A stretch of DNA of 64,000 nucleotides from an uncultured Bacteroidales bacterium (GTDB lineage Bacteria > Bacteroidota > Bacteroidia > Bacteroidales > F082). The notes under the pieces are model-generated. The model ran no database searches and was not told the origin of the DNA. It saw only the letters and a program-made list of their open reading frames with translations. The DNA is taken from contig CAMHJX010000002.1 of the NCBI GenBank assembly GCA_946185535.1, forward strand, positions 62,001-126,000, in the 5' to 3' direction. Positions 45,101 through 53,903 of the stretch are shown piece by piece. The first letter of the stretch is position 1; every line of letters begins with the position of its first letter. Position numbers and translations under genes: made by a program.

Positions 45101-45562
45101 GGTGCCAGGCACATACTGCACGGGCGTGAAAGCCGAGAACGCAAAACCAATGCCGTTCAGGTATTGTGTGCTAAGCTTTCCGTAGGCTTGAGTAGGATAG
45201 ACGCTTTTTGAGGCATAGAGTGTCTCGTCTTTTTCAAACTGCTTGCGCACGGGGTCGGAGTAGGTGAGGGCCGATTGGTAAGGGAAGAGGTTGTGGCTGC
45301 CTTCTATGGTCTGGAAATCGGAAAGCTCCACATCGATGCTGACGGCTTCTGTGCCTTGGGGCAACATAAGACTGACGCTCTGCCAAGGTAGCGACGGCTG
45401 ACCCGCAAGGGCGCTCTGCATGCAGTCCGTGAATTGAACCTGCTCGTAGCCTTGGATTTGGCTAAGGCTAGGTTGATTGAAATAATAAGTCTTCTCGATG
45501 GTCTGCGCCGAAGCGAACGAAGTGACCATTAGGGCTAAAAGGATTAGGTTAAGTTTTTTCAT
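42167..45562 (-). CDS. Gingipain-like C25 cysteine peptidase with T9SS sorting domain
   Basis: A 1131-residue protein. Signal peptide MKKLNLILLALMVTSFASAQ. A propeptide-like region spans to about 190; the C25 catalytic domain spans about 210-600 with QYVHHDGHANTS (catalytic His at 449) and FHTSGCICGDF (catalytic Cys at 486), matching the GH and CxxG(D/N)F motifs of gingipains. Ig-like beta domains follow (about 600-900), then a carbohydrate-binding or MAM-like domain (VLEDWETGDFSKFEWENDP, about 905-1045), and a T9SS type A sorting domain at the end (IYPNPNHGQFSLNLPEDD ... LNSGVYFVTVKSD). Exported through the type IX system to the cell surface. Close paralogue of the 1129-residue protein encoded by 49392-52781. 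Confidence 0.92.
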   Translation of the reverse strand: MKKLNLILLALMVTSFASAQTIEKTYYFNQPSLSQIQGYEQVQFTDCMQSALAGQPSLPWQSVSLMLPQGTEAVSIDVELSDFQTIEGSHNLFPYQSALTYSDPVRKQFEKDETLYASKSVYPTQAYGKLSTQYLNGIGFAFSAFTPVQYVPGTGEVRYASKATVRITTTASKADQSRKLWLNGDNAERAKRLAQNPEMLQTYNDRGRTAGGYELLVVTTQPYVTAFNQYVYFYQARGLRTRVVDLETILSTMEGRDNPEKLRNYIIQEYENNGIMMVNLAGDVPDIPYRGLYCYVTSGGGDKEDNDIPADLYYAALDGNWNDDGDNRWGEIGEDDLLPEIGIGRMCFSNQSELDNMLHKAMTYQTEPVLGEFHDVIMAGEHLYDDPESNGSQYLELLIGTHDDNGYTSTGIPEDYNFTRLYEEEGNWSGSLLRNAINQGTQYVHHDGHANTSYVAGWSNGDITNNNFSAVNGVDHNYTFFHTSGCICGDFASDCILERMTKIANFAVATFGNSRYGWFNEGQTEGPAIHLARETEDAYYHDRIPYGGMALRESKIETAPWVNAPGQWEEGALRWNFYDLNMMGDVACSPWHDEPFTPEVNYTSEIFVGMTSMDVTVSNANGNGLKNFRCALFHIEDMIGVGYTDEDGNVTIEFSDPINFVDEMSLIVTGCDAWPQSLPVISLPSNCAYVIYDSHVISGGAQPDYGQTIALDLQVKNVGNVTAHNVSVRLDTECPYITPSNSFEVIPTIEGGATVTLNNAFPMYIADNVPNMTKADFTLTCSDGTDTWESHFIIILQAPEFAVVGTVIEDSDGNGHVDPGETVTAHITVKNAGLAAAPNTRLNIICDLPEISFEQNVFQQGTVNANDEFTVDFVFTLSEEVELGVAYEIGFTVTSGLYTNEGSFVFAVGNVLEDWETGDFSKFEWENDPTKPWTVVTEDPYEGNYCIKSGSIGNNQSSVLKITLDVHSEGEISFYRKVSSENGYDALYFTIDTELQGDWSGEVPWGQVSFALSPGVHELYWSYNKDVYVSNGSDCAWLDNIVFPPAETITVTQEILTNGVAIYPNPNHGQFSLNLPEDDCEILVFNSLGQQVYSQQAKGMTAFNLEGLNSGVYFVTVKSDSAVCTLKFVKE

Positions 45563-45586
45563 TGTGTTATTGGGTTTATTCTATTT

Positions 45587-45754
45587 CTATTTGGTGCAAA
45601 TTTGAGTGTTTTCGTAACAACAAGCGGAAATCACCTCTTCTGTCGTGAAGAAATATCCATCAGCAATTTGTTCTCTCCCGGTTTCGGCCATTTGCAAGAG
45701 TTCCTCTTTTGAATATGGTTGCATAGGATTGTCTGTCAATGTTGCTGTACTCAT
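45587..45754 (-). CDS. Very short antitoxin-like protein (55 aa)
   Basis: The frame reads MSTATLTDNPMQPYSKEELL, then QMAETGREQIADGYFFTTEE and ends ICTK. The segment SKEELLQMAETGREQIADG resembles the acidic tail of Bacteroidetes RelB-like or prevent-host-death antitoxins, such as SKEEFMASLDRGEEEYKQG in the antitoxin at 18095. A -7 box (TACTTTTG on the minus strand, 45785-45778) lies 24 bases upstream. No toxin gene is adjacent: the C25 peptidase follows 24 bases later. It may be an orphan antitoxin or the first short cistron before the peptidase gene. Confidence 0.45.
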   Translation of the reverse strand: MSTATLTDNPMQPYSKEELLQMAETGREQIADGYFFTTEEVISACCYENTQICTK

Positions 45755-45777
45755 ATTTATTAGTGTTTAATTGATTG

Positions 45778-45854
45778 CAAAAGTACACAAATTCACAAAT
45801 TCGGAGGAAATAATGCTGTAATTTTTTCGTTTTCAAGGGAAAGAACTATTTTTG
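45778..45854. promoter_or_regulatory. Divergent -7 boxes
   Basis: Minus strand TACTTTTG (45785-45778) serves the short antitoxin-like gene and perhaps the C25 gene behind it. Plus strand TATTTTTG (45847-45854) lies 25 bases before the ATG at 45879. Confidence 0.5.
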
Positions 45855-45878
45855 CAAAACAATCAAAAACGAAGTGAA

Positions 45879-47057
45879 ATGAAAAAGCATTTAGCCATAT
45901 TGTTGCTCCTGTTGGTTCCGGCGTTTTCATTTGGGCAGGAGAAAGAAGGATTTAAATACACCAGCAAAGAAGAAGATGCATATTACCAGGACAGGCATTA
46001 CAAGCCGTTTGAGCCTTTGAGTAAAGAAGTTTTTTCGAATTATAAAGATGATTTTTTTGGATTTGAGGAGATGGATAATTATACTCCTTATTGTGATACA
46101 CTGTTTTATACTCCGTTTCAAGACTCGATAGAGAAACATTGCCGATTTTATTTTTGGCATGATTCTTTACGGCAATTTATTGGTGGAATAGATAGATACA
46201 GAATTTTAAGATATGAGAAACAAGGTAGGATAGAAGCATTTGTATACGAGGATTCGAAGTATGTGAGGAAATTTTCTGCAGAACCTGAACTTTGGGTTGC
46301 CTATTCTTCGGATGGAGGTGAGTCGTGGGAGTACTATTATACGGGTATTGTTCAAAGGCAACCGATTTTTGTCAAATGGTATTCAAAACTGCCGCTGTTT
46401 AATGCTGAAGGTGACTTGCAGATAGAGGCTTGTTTGTTAAGGCAGATGTCGTCATACATATTGCCGTTTGGTTCTTCAGGATTTAATGTGCCAAAAGACG
46501 GATTACTCTTGACCTTGGATTTAGTGACTTTGCGCAAAGATTCTGATGGCGATGGTTTGACTGACATTGTTGAGGCAAGATTTCGCACTGACCCCAAAAA
46601 AGCGGATACCGATGGAGACGGCATCCCAGACAATTTGGATCTAAATCCTCGATTTGCGTTGCCAAGGACTGAAAAAACGGTAATAATGGAAGCGGTTATT
46701 GAGGATTATAATATAAACATCCATACAGATACGCTGTCGGATTTACAAATTCCAGGGCCGAATTACGCCACAGATACCACCGAAACTGTGATGATTGTTT
46801 CCAACAGTCCTGACATTCAAAGCATTCAGCCAAAATCACATAGGATAATCATTTTAACGGAGGAAGAATATGAGTTCTTGAAAGAACCATTTGATGAAGA
46901 TTTACCAAAAACAACTATTTCACCTCTATTCAAAGTGGATGACATACCTGATGCATTAGTATTTCGTATTGACTATGGTATGTCAGCGAAACGCTATTTT
47001 GTTGTGAGAATTGATAAAGGTTGGGCACTAAAAGTCGTATCGGGTATGATCATCTAA
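45879..47057 (+). CDS. Secreted protein with thrombospondin type 3-like calcium repeats
   Basis: 392 residues from the ATG at 45879, which begins a clear signal peptide (MKKHLAILLLLLVPAFSFGQ). The N-terminal half (about 21-205) is rich in aromatic and acidic residues without a recognised fold. Near residues 225-260, DSDGDGLTDIVEARFRTDPK and DTDGDGIPDNLDLNP form two Asp-rich thrombospondin type 3/EF-like calcium loops. The C-terminal 130 residues are predicted beta/alpha and end without a sorting domain. Probably periplasmic or surface-exposed; no enzymatic motif. Convergent with the GH3 gene that follows. Confidence 0.7.
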   Translation: MKKHLAILLLLLVPAFSFGQEKEGFKYTSKEEDAYYQDRHYKPFEPLSKEVFSNYKDDFFGFEEMDNYTPYCDTLFYTPFQDSIEKHCRFYFWHDSLRQFIGGIDRYRILRYEKQGRIEAFVYEDSKYVRKFSAEPELWVAYSSDGGESWEYYYTGIVQRQPIFVKWYSKLPLFNAEGDLQIEACLLRQMSSYILPFGSSGFNVPKDGLLLTLDLVTLRKDSDGDGLTDIVEARFRTDPKKADTDGDGIPDNLDLNPRFALPRTEKTVIMEAVIEDYNINIHTDTLSDLQIPGPNYATDTTETVMIVSNSPDIQSIQPKSHRIIILTEEEYEFLKEPFDEDLPKTTISPLFKVDDIPDALVFRIDYGMSAKRYFVVRIDKGWALKVVSGMII

Positions 47058-47062
47058 ACCGT

Positions 47063-47093
47063 CAGCCCGCCTGAATCTCCTTCAAGCGGGCTG
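47063..47093. terminator. Hairpin between convergent genes
   Basis: CAGCCCGC (47063-47070) and GCGGGCTG (47086-47093), extended inwards by TGAA/TTCA with one bulge, make a strong stem between the ends of the thrombospondin-repeat gene and the GH3 gene. The T-run is poor on both strands, so efficiency is uncertain. Confidence 0.5.
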
Positions 47094-47124
47094 GATTGTC
47101 TTAAGCTAATTGCAACTAACCAAA

Positions 47125-49383
47125 CTATTCGGTTATTTGTATAGTCCCCAACACATCATTCACTTCCCATGACTGTGATTTGCTGAGACGGAATGATGCC
47201 TTGGCGCGTATATCGGTAACAGAAGCCCCAAACAACACTTGATAAGTGCCAGCTGCGGTCTCCCAAGCCGAATGTTCATCATTGAAAGAAGCCAATTCGT
47301 AGGCAGTGATCTTCATAGTCAAAGTCTCGGACTCGCCTGGAGCCAATAGTTTGGTTTTGGCAAAGGCCTTCAGCTCGCGAGAAGGTTTCTTAAGGCCTCC
47401 TGATGGAGCAGCCACATAGAGCTCAACGATTTCGCGGCCAGTCACTTTACCCGTGTTAGTCACGGTGACGGTGGCCTTGATGCCGTCGGCAGTGGCTTTC
47501 ACCGAGGGCTTGCCGTAGGCGAAAGTCGTGTAGCTCAGGCCGTAGCCAAAGGGGTAGGAGACTTCTACATCTGGGTCTGATTGGAAGTGCCGATAACCCA
47601 CATCAATGCCTTCGTAATATTGGGTGTAGTCCACGTTCTTTCTTTCGCCTTTTCTGCCTTTGGTCATCTCCCAATTATAGGGGAAAGTGTACGATGTGAG
47701 AATGTCCATATAGTTGATGGGGAAGGTCATGGGTAGCTTGCCAGAGGGATTCACTTTGCCCTTTAGGATGTCGGCCACAGCGTTGGCGCCTTCCTGTCCG
47801 GGCGCCCACGGAAGCACGATGGCATCGACCATGTGCTTCCACGAGGCGGTTTCGATAACGCCAACGATGTTAAGCACTACGACGACCTGCTTCAACTCTT
47901 TATGATAACTCATGCTGATGTTCTGGAGCAGCTCGCGCTCAATGGAGGTAAGCTCGAAGTCGTCTTTTACGGCACGATCGGCTCCTTCGCCTGCGATTCT
48001 GCCTATGACCACTACAGCCACATCGTTGTGTTGGGCTTGCCTTTCAATGGCTTTCGCTGAAATTGTAGGCTCAGGACGGTGACGTTTGTCAATGGCGCTG
48101 CCTTCCATCTTTTCTGTCGCTGTTTGGGTAGCAAAGCATGCACGATAATATTCGACCAAGCTCTCGTCCAAGGTGAAGCCCGCAGCGGTCATGGCTTCCT
48201 GCATATTGACGATGTGTTTCGTGTTGACCTCACCTGAACCTGTTCCGATACCCACAAAATCGACTGAAGTGAGACCATAAAGAGCCACTTTTTCGCTGCC
48301 TTTCAGCGGCAGAGTGTTGTCTTCGTTGCGTAGCAGAATGATGGATTCCTCGGCAGCTTTACGCGCCACAACTGCGTGAGCTTTCAAGTCGGGCTTGTTG
48401 GAGAATTTGTAGCCTCTGAAATGCGGGGTCTTGACAATGTATTGCAGCATCCTGCGCACATTACGGTCAAGTTCCTCTTGGCTGATGGTGCCCTCGTTGA
48501 CGGCAGCCAAAATGCGGTCAATCTCCACTTGACGGCCAGGCTCCATTAGGTCGTTACCCGCTTTTGCGGATTTTACCGTTCCGTCTTTAACGCCCCAGTC
48601 GGTCATCACGATGCCGTCGAAGCCCCACTCATCGCGGAGGACGGTGGTCAGCAGGCCGTGTTTCTGCTGGGTGTATTCGCCGTTGAGTTTGTTGTACGAC
48701 GACATCACCGTCCAAGGTTTTCCTTCCTTGACGGCAATCTCGAAGTTCTTCAGGTAAAGTTCCCTCAAGGCGCGGTTGCTTACGCGTGCATCGTTCTCCA
48801 AGCGGTTGGTCTCTTGGTTGTTGGCAGCGAAGTGCTTCGCTGAGGTACCAACGCCATTCTTTTGTACACCGCGTATATATGCCGCAGCCATCTTGCCTGA
48901 GAGTAGTGGGTCTTCGGAATAGTACTCGAAGTTACGCCCACAAAGTGGGTTACGGTGAAGGTTCATGCCTGGAGCGAGGAGCACATCAACACCATATTCC
49001 AACACTTCGTTACCCATTGCGGTGGTCACGGTTTCCACCAACTCAGGATCCCATGAGCTAGCAAGAAGGGTGCTGGTGGGAAAGCCCGTGCAGTAGAAGG
49101 TCTGGTCGGTGCCTTCACGTTTAGGCTGGATTCGAAGGCCGGCAGGACCATCGGCAAGCACCGTCATGGGGATGCCGAGACGAGCTATCTCGCGAGTGTA
49201 ACCTGCAGCACCTGGCACAAGGTCTCCTGGACCTCCAACCAATAGGGTGACTTTCTCTTCTATAGTCATCGATGCGATAACCGTCTCGATGTTGTCCTCG
49301 CGAAGGATTAGTTGGTTATTTTGGGCAGGACAGGTGATGCTACATGCAAGGCAAAGCAAAGCAATGAAATTCAATTTCTTCAT
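47125..49383 (-). CDS. Secreted glycoside hydrolase family 3 (beta-glucosidase type)
   Basis: A 752-residue protein with signal peptide MKKLNFIALLCLACSITCPA. It hydrolyses terminal non-reducing beta-linked sugars. The GH3 TIM barrel (about 30-330) contains ADGPAGLR, APGMNLHRNPLCGRNFEYYS, KHFAANNQETNR and the nucleophile in GIVMTDWG (Asp 262). The second alpha/beta domain (about 370-580) has VVVIGRIAGEGADR, and the C-terminal FnIII-like domain (about 650-735) has ELYVAAPSGG. Full length. The ATG lies 8 bases after the stop of the upstream C25 peptidase gene, so both are probably one transcript, combining protein and glycan degradation. Confidence 0.93.
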   Translation of the reverse strand: MKKLNFIALLCLACSITCPAQNNQLILREDNIETVIASMTIEEKVTLLVGGPGDLVPGAAGYTREIARLGIPMTVLADGPAGLRIQPKREGTDQTFYCTGFPTSTLLASSWDPELVETVTTAMGNEVLEYGVDVLLAPGMNLHRNPLCGRNFEYYSEDPLLSGKMAAAYIRGVQKNGVGTSAKHFAANNQETNRLENDARVSNRALRELYLKNFEIAVKEGKPWTVMSSYNKLNGEYTQQKHGLLTTVLRDEWGFDGIVMTDWGVKDGTVKSAKAGNDLMEPGRQVEIDRILAAVNEGTISQEELDRNVRRMLQYIVKTPHFRGYKFSNKPDLKAHAVVARKAAEESIILLRNEDNTLPLKGSEKVALYGLTSVDFVGIGTGSGEVNTKHIVNMQEAMTAAGFTLDESLVEYYRACFATQTATEKMEGSAIDKRHRPEPTISAKAIERQAQHNDVAVVVIGRIAGEGADRAVKDDFELTSIERELLQNISMSYHKELKQVVVVLNIVGVIETASWKHMVDAIVLPWAPGQEGANAVADILKGKVNPSGKLPMTFPINYMDILTSYTFPYNWEMTKGRKGERKNVDYTQYYEGIDVGYRHFQSDPDVEVSYPFGYGLSYTTFAYGKPSVKATADGIKATVTVTNTGKVTGREIVELYVAAPSGGLKKPSRELKAFAKTKLLAPGESETLTMKITAYELASFNDEHSAWETAAGTYQVLFGASVTDIRAKASFRLSKSQSWEVNDVLGTIQITE

Positions 49384-49391
49384 AGGTAAGT

Positions 49392-52300
49392 TTAGTTTAC
49401 GATTAACTTGGTGATTTCCACATTATTTCCGCTCTGGATTCTAACAAAATACAGTCCTTTAGGTGCCTCGTTCAGGTCAATTTGTTGGTTGCCTGTGACC
49501 TTTCCCAAACATCTAACCACTTGTCCCAAGGCATTGAAAATGTCGACATTGCTCTCTTCGGCGAGTTCGATGTTGAAGTTGCCGCTGGTCGGGTTGGGAT
49601 AGATGGCATTGGCTTTTGGCGCAACTACCTCTTCAACTTTAGTGATATAACAGGTGCGTGGGAAGATGATGTCGTCAATCCAGGCGCAGTCGCTGCCCGA
49701 TTGTCCATCGTTGTTCTTGATGTAGAACCATTCGAACACATGACTTCCGGCTTCGAAATCAAATTGTGCAAAGGTCCAGTCATTCTCGCCCGACCACCAG
49801 TCTTTCCTTCTGCCATCCATGAAGAAGGCGAAGATGTCCTTGTGGTATTCGGTAGAGGTCTTGAACCAGAAACTGATTTCTCCGTCGTTAAGGATGTCGG
49901 CGTAGACAACAAGCTTGGTGACCTCATTGTCGCCGATATTGCCGGACCGGGCACAGAAATTGCCGCTATGCGCCTCTTCGTCAGTGACAAACCAATGCTG
50001 ATCGCCTGTGTGCTCCCATTTGAGGAAACTGAAGTCGCCGCTTTCGAAGGTTTCTACTGCTAAGCCAACACTAAACGAGTAGTCGTAATGGGTGGCGTAT
50101 GCTCCCGTGTGGAGGCAAAGGTCGAGATTGTAGGTGGTACCGCTGACGATATCGCTGTCGGTGTCGATGTTGACATCGATGTTGAAGTTGCCGTCTCTGT
50201 CGATATTGCCAATCTGGTATGTGGTTTCCTCAATATGGAGGCCCTGACCGATGTTATTGATCGTCAAGTAGGTATCGGGAGCCAAAGCGTGCCCTGAGTT
50301 CGTGCAAGAGATGTGTATGATGGCTTGCTCACCTGGGTCAACGAATCCGTTGCCGTCGCCTTCAATTTCTTCCAACTCAATATTGACGAATTGCAGGTTG
50401 GGCGCCAGGGCGAGGAAAGACTTCTGTGTAGTATGTGTGACATCGCCAACATAAGTAGTGAAGTTCAAGGTGAAGATGGTCTGGTCAGGAATGTTGTCGG
50501 CGATACCAATCGCGCCTAGACGATGGCCTTGCATGGTGCTGTTAGGTGCAAACTCATCGATGGTAAAGTTGCCTTCGAGCGGGTTGATGTATTCACAGTC
50601 GGAAGTCACTGCCCCATGGACATTGTATGCAGTAGCGTTGCCTTTGTTGAAAATGTCACCGCTTACCCAAAGACCTTGCGAGCCACTCAAGGGTTCGCCT
50701 TCAAAGGAGGTAATGTCACCATAAACAAATGGTTCGCTGCCGTCAAATCCAGTCACTTCGAGGATTTGTGGCCATGCGCTTTGGCCCGTGACGATAAGTT
50801 TCAGCTCGCCCACCTTGTCCAAGGCAGGGGAGAAGGTCAGTTCGGCATTGCCATTCTCATCCGTGATGTTGAAGCCAAGCAAGGTCTCTCCGTCAAATAG
50901 GCTGACGCGGAAGTTGTTTAAAGGCGTGCCACATTGGTCAACATGTACCATAGAGGAGGTAGTGCCCACTTTCAGGCCTTTCTCGAAGGTGATGTTGGGC
51001 GTAAAAGGCTCTTCAAACCAAGGATACAAGGCGGCATCACCCAACACATTGAGACAGTATATGTTCCAACGCAGGCAGCCGTTTTCCAGTTCTCCTTCAT
51101 CAAAAGGAATGACAACCCAAGGCGCAGTGGCTATTTTGGCCTCGCGTATGGCCATACCGACTGTGGCTATATGGTCGTTGCAGTAGGCGTCCACAAATTC
51201 ACGGTGGATATGGGCTGCCATGCCATCGCCCCACGGCACATACCAGCCGTAGCGCGAGTTGCCCGTGGTGACCACAAAGCCAGTCTCAATCGTAATCATC
51301 TTCTCAAGGATGCAACCCGCAGGAAAGTTGCCGCAGATGCAGCCGTGGGAGTGGAAGAGCATATAGTTGTGGTTGATGCCGTCGTTGCCAGCAAAGTAAT
51401 CGTTGTGCATCGATGAGGCATCCCAACCGGCCACAACATCGGTGTTGGCATGACCCACATGGTGTACATATTGTCCTCCATTGCCGAAAACGCGTTTGAA
51501 ATCACCGCCGCTCCAATTGAGGTGGGGTGAAGCATAATAGCGTTTGAAATTGTAGTTTTCTGGATAACCGTAGGTGGTATAGTCGTAGTCGTTGTTTTCG
51601 CCGATGAGGCGTTCCATGTCTGTGCTGCCATAATAGCCATCGCCCAAATGCTCGGCACCAAGGACGGGTGAAGTAAACTCACCTAAGACGGGTGTTTGCA
51701 AGTAGCTGAAGGTCTTGTGCATGATGGTCTCAAACTGGGCCTCGTTGTTGAAAGGCAGACGACCGATGCTCAACTCGGGCAGCAGATCGTCTTCGCCCAC
51801 TTCACCCCAGCGGTCGTCGTTGTCATCGTTAAGGGTGCCGTCGAGGCAAGCATAATACATGTCGGAAGGCAGTTGATCCTCGTCGCCTTCTTGGGCAAAA
51901 CACCATAAGAAACGGAAAGGCACGATGCTTACATCGCCGCCGAGGCTCACTATGGAAATGCCGTTGTTTTCGTATTCTTGGATGATGTAGTTGCGGATTT
52001 GTTCTGGCTCGTCGCGACCCTCCATAGTGGCATAAATCTCTTCCAAAGAGACAATGCGTGTGCGGATGCCCTTGTCGTTATAAAGGTTGAGGTATTCGCC
52101 AAAGCGGGGAATCCATTCCTCAGAGGTGATGACCAGCATGTCGTAACCTCCGATGGCGCGACCGCGCATGTTGTAGGTACTTAAAATATCCTCATTTTGG
52201 GCCAAACGCTTGATGGAAGCTTCGTTTTCGGGCGTGAGCCAGAGTTTGCGGCTGTGGTCGTCACGGCTTATAGTGGTCTCAATGCTGACTTTCACGGTAC

Positions 52301-52781
52301 GGGCATAACTGACCTTACCCGTGGCAGGCACATATTTCATGGGAGTGAAGCCGCCGAAGGCGAAGGCTACGCCATTGAGATATTGTGTGCTGACAGCGCT
52401 AAAATCACGCGTCGGGTAGGCACTTTCTGAACGATAGAGGCTCTCTTTTTTCGCAAAGGGAATTTCTTTTTCGTTGGAAATAGGGCGAGGTCGCTGGTAA
52501 GGATAGAGGTTAAATGTGCCTTCAAGTTCCACGAAATCAAAGAACTCCACATTGACGGAGACGGCCTCTTGACCTTGGGGCAGCATCAGGCTTATGTTTT
52601 GCCACGGCAGGGTGGGTTCGCCTACTTGTCCCATAGGCAGGCAGCCTTGTAGACCGATTTGTTGATAGCCGTCGCGCTCGCTGACGACAGGCTGGCTGTA
52701 ATGATAGGTTTGTTCGATAGTTTGGGCCTGGACAAAAAGGACGGAGGCCAATAGTGCTAAGACAAGTTGTAGTTTTTTCAT
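49392..52781 (-). CDS. Gingipain-like C25 cysteine peptidase with T9SS sorting domain (second copy)
   Basis: 1129 residues from the ATG at 52781 (an in-frame TTG lies 6 bases upstream). Signal peptide MKKLQLVLALLASVLFVQAQ. Same architecture as the protein at 42167-45562: pro-region, C25 domain with QYVHHVGHANTD (catalytic His 444) and FHSHGCICGNF (catalytic Cys 481), beta domains, a binding domain (VETFESGDFSFLKWEHTGD) and a T9SS type A sorting domain (IYPNPTSGNFNIELAEES ... EAPKGLYFVRIQSG). Length and order are nearly equal to the first copy, but sequence identity is moderate, so the duplication is old and specificities may differ. Divergent from ddh. Confidence 0.92.
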   Translation of the reverse strand: MKKLQLVLALLASVLFVQAQTIEQTYHYSQPVVSERDGYQQIGLQGCLPMGQVGEPTLPWQNISLMLPQGQEAVSVNVEFFDFVELEGTFNLYPYQRPRPISNEKEIPFAKKESLYRSESAYPTRDFSAVSTQYLNGVAFAFGGFTPMKYVPATGKVSYARTVKVSIETTISRDDHSRKLWLTPENEASIKRLAQNEDILSTYNMRGRAIGGYDMLVITSEEWIPRFGEYLNLYNDKGIRTRIVSLEEIYATMEGRDEPEQIRNYIIQEYENNGISIVSLGGDVSIVPFRFLWCFAQEGDEDQLPSDMYYACLDGTLNDDNDDRWGEVGEDDLLPELSIGRLPFNNEAQFETIMHKTFSYLQTPVLGEFTSPVLGAEHLGDGYYGSTDMERLIGENNDYDYTTYGYPENYNFKRYYASPHLNWSGGDFKRVFGNGGQYVHHVGHANTDVVAGWDASSMHNDYFAGNDGINHNYMLFHSHGCICGNFPAGCILEKMITIETGFVVTTGNSRYGWYVPWGDGMAAHIHREFVDAYCNDHIATVGMAIREAKIATAPWVVIPFDEGELENGCLRWNIYCLNVLGDAALYPWFEEPFTPNITFEKGLKVGTTSSMVHVDQCGTPLNNFRVSLFDGETLLGFNITDENGNAELTFSPALDKVGELKLIVTGQSAWPQILEVTGFDGSEPFVYGDITSFEGEPLSGSQGLWVSGDIFNKGNATAYNVHGAVTSDCEYINPLEGNFTIDEFAPNSTMQGHRLGAIGIADNIPDQTIFTLNFTTYVGDVTHTTQKSFLALAPNLQFVNIELEEIEGDGNGFVDPGEQAIIHISCTNSGHALAPDTYLTINNIGQGLHIEETTYQIGNIDRDGNFNIDVNIDTDSDIVSGTTYNLDLCLHTGAYATHYDYSFSVGLAVETFESGDFSFLKWEHTGDQHWFVTDEEAHSGNFCARSGNIGDNEVTKLVVYADILNDGEISFWFKTSTEYHKDIFAFFMDGRRKDWWSGENDWTFAQFDFEAGSHVFEWFYIKNNDGQSGSDCAWIDDIIFPRTCYITKVEEVVAPKANAIYPNPTSGNFNIELAEESNVDIFNALGQVVRCLGKVTGNQQIDLNEAPKGLYFVRIQSGNNVEITKLIVN

Positions 52782-52803
52782 TTTCAATGAGTAAATTTGG
52801 CTG

Positions 52804-52850
52804 CAAAATTAGAAAAAAAGCCGCGTTTTTTCGATTTTTTCCTACTTTTG
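52804..52850. promoter_or_regulatory. Divergent promoters of the C25 peptidase and ddh
   Basis: Minus strand TAATTTTG (52811-52804) lies 22 bases upstream of the C25 ATG; plus strand TACTTTTG (52843-52850) lies 19 bases upstream of the ddh ATG. The two -7 boxes are about 30 bases apart, so the polymerase footprints overlap and the promoters may interfere. Confidence 0.55.
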
Positions 52851-52869
52851 CCCTTTAAAATTTGAAAAA

Positions 52870-53769
52870 ATGGAAAAAATCAGAGCTGCCATAGTAGGTT
52901 ATGGCAATGTGGGTCGCTTCGCACTCGAAGCCTTGGAAGCCGCGCCCGATTTCGAAGTGGCGGGCATCGTCCGTCGCAATGGCGCAATGAACAAACCGAG
53001 TGAACTGTCTCAATATGAGGTGGTTAAAGATATTAAGGAACTGAAAAATGTGGATGTGGCCATCTTGGCTTGCCCCACGCGCAGTTGTCCCGAGTATGCC
53101 AAACAGATTCTTCCTTTGGGCATAAATACCGTGGATTCCTTTGATATCCATACTTCCATCGTTGACTATCGTCGCGAGTTGATGCCTATTAATAAGGAAA
53201 CGAAGACTGTCAGCGTCATCGCCGCAGGCTGGGATCCAGGTTCGGACTCTATCGTTCGTACCTTGATGCAGAGCCTTGCGCCTAAAGGTTTGTCCTACAC
53301 CAACTTCGGTCCTGGCATGTCGATGGGTCACAGCGTCTGTGTGCGCTCCAAGAAAGGGGTGAAGAATGCCCTCTCGGTGACCATCCCACTGGGCGAAGGC
53401 ATCCACCGCCGCATGGTGTATGTCGAACTGGAAGACGGGGCTACCTTGGAACAGGTGACTAAGGACATCAAGGCCGACCCATATTTTGCCAGCGATGAGA
53501 CTCATGTGTATGCCGTCGACAGTGTCGATGCGGTGCGCGACATGGGTCATGGTGTGAATTTGGTGCGCAAGGGTGTTTCGGGCAAGACAGCCAACCAGCG
53601 CATGGAGTTCAATATGAGCATTAATAATCCTGCTTTGACGGGTCAGGTGCTGGTGAATGTAGCCCGCGCCACGATGCGCTTGCAGCCGGGCTGCTACACA
53701 ATGGTTGAGATTCCCGTCATTGATATGTTGCCTGGTGATCGCGAGGAACTGATTGGGCATTTGGTTTGA
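52870..53769 (+). CDS. ddh: meso-Diaminopimelate dehydrogenase
   Basis: A 299-residue protein. It reductively aminates tetrahydrodipicolinate to meso-diaminopimelate with NADPH and ammonia, a one-step branch of lysine and peptidoglycan precursor synthesis. The N-terminal Rossmann motif is AAIVGYGNVGRFALEALE. Family signatures follow: CPTRSCPEYAKQILPLGINT, VDSFDIH, AAGWDPGSDSIVR and GPGMSMGHSVCVRS, with the substrate-binding residues of the family. The C-terminus (NPALTGQVLVNVARATMRL) is intact. Just 8 bases separate its stop from the first ATG of the following frame, but the real GH3 start is further downstream. Confidence 0.96.
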   Translation: MEKIRAAIVGYGNVGRFALEALEAAPDFEVAGIVRRNGAMNKPSELSQYEVVKDIKELKNVDVAILACPTRSCPEYAKQILPLGINTVDSFDIHTSIVDYRRELMPINKETKTVSVIAAGWDPGSDSIVRTLMQSLAPKGLSYTNFGPGMSMGHSVCVRSKKGVKNALSVTIPLGEGIHRRMVYVELEDGATLEQVTKDIKADPYFASDETHVYAVDSVDAVRDMGHGVNLVRKGVSGKTANQRMEFNMSINNPALTGQVLVNVARATMRLQPGCYTMVEIPVIDMLPGDREELIGHLV

Positions 53770-53802
53770 TTGGAACAATGAAACACAAAACCCGACCCCA
53801 AA

Positions 53803-53892
53803 CCGTCATTGCGGGCCTGACCCGCAATCTCTTTCGCGATAGGGCGTCGTCTTCGTGCTCGGGAGATGGCGGATCCTTGTCCGCCATGACGG
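53803..53892. repeat. 90-bp palindromic hairpin element at the 5' end of a GH3 gene
   Basis: Terminal inverted repeats CCGTCAT (53803-53809) and ATGACGG (53886-53892) enclose two hairpins: TGCGGG-CCTGA-CCCGCA (53810-53826) and ATGGCGGA-TCCTTG-TCCGCCAT (53866-53887). The translated left end reads VIAGLTRNL, a string familiar from many genomes carrying the GTCATTGCGGGCyTGACCCGCAAT type repeat. There is no transposase; it is a small non-autonomous element. Confidence 0.85.
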
Positions 53893-53903
53893 TAAAAGGT
53901 GTA

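Noticed and set aside
52855-53778. A 307-codon open frame on the minus strand across ddh
   Set aside because: It is fully antisense to meso-diaminopimelate dehydrogenase, which has all family motifs; the antisense translation is rich in His, Arg and Ile without any domain.
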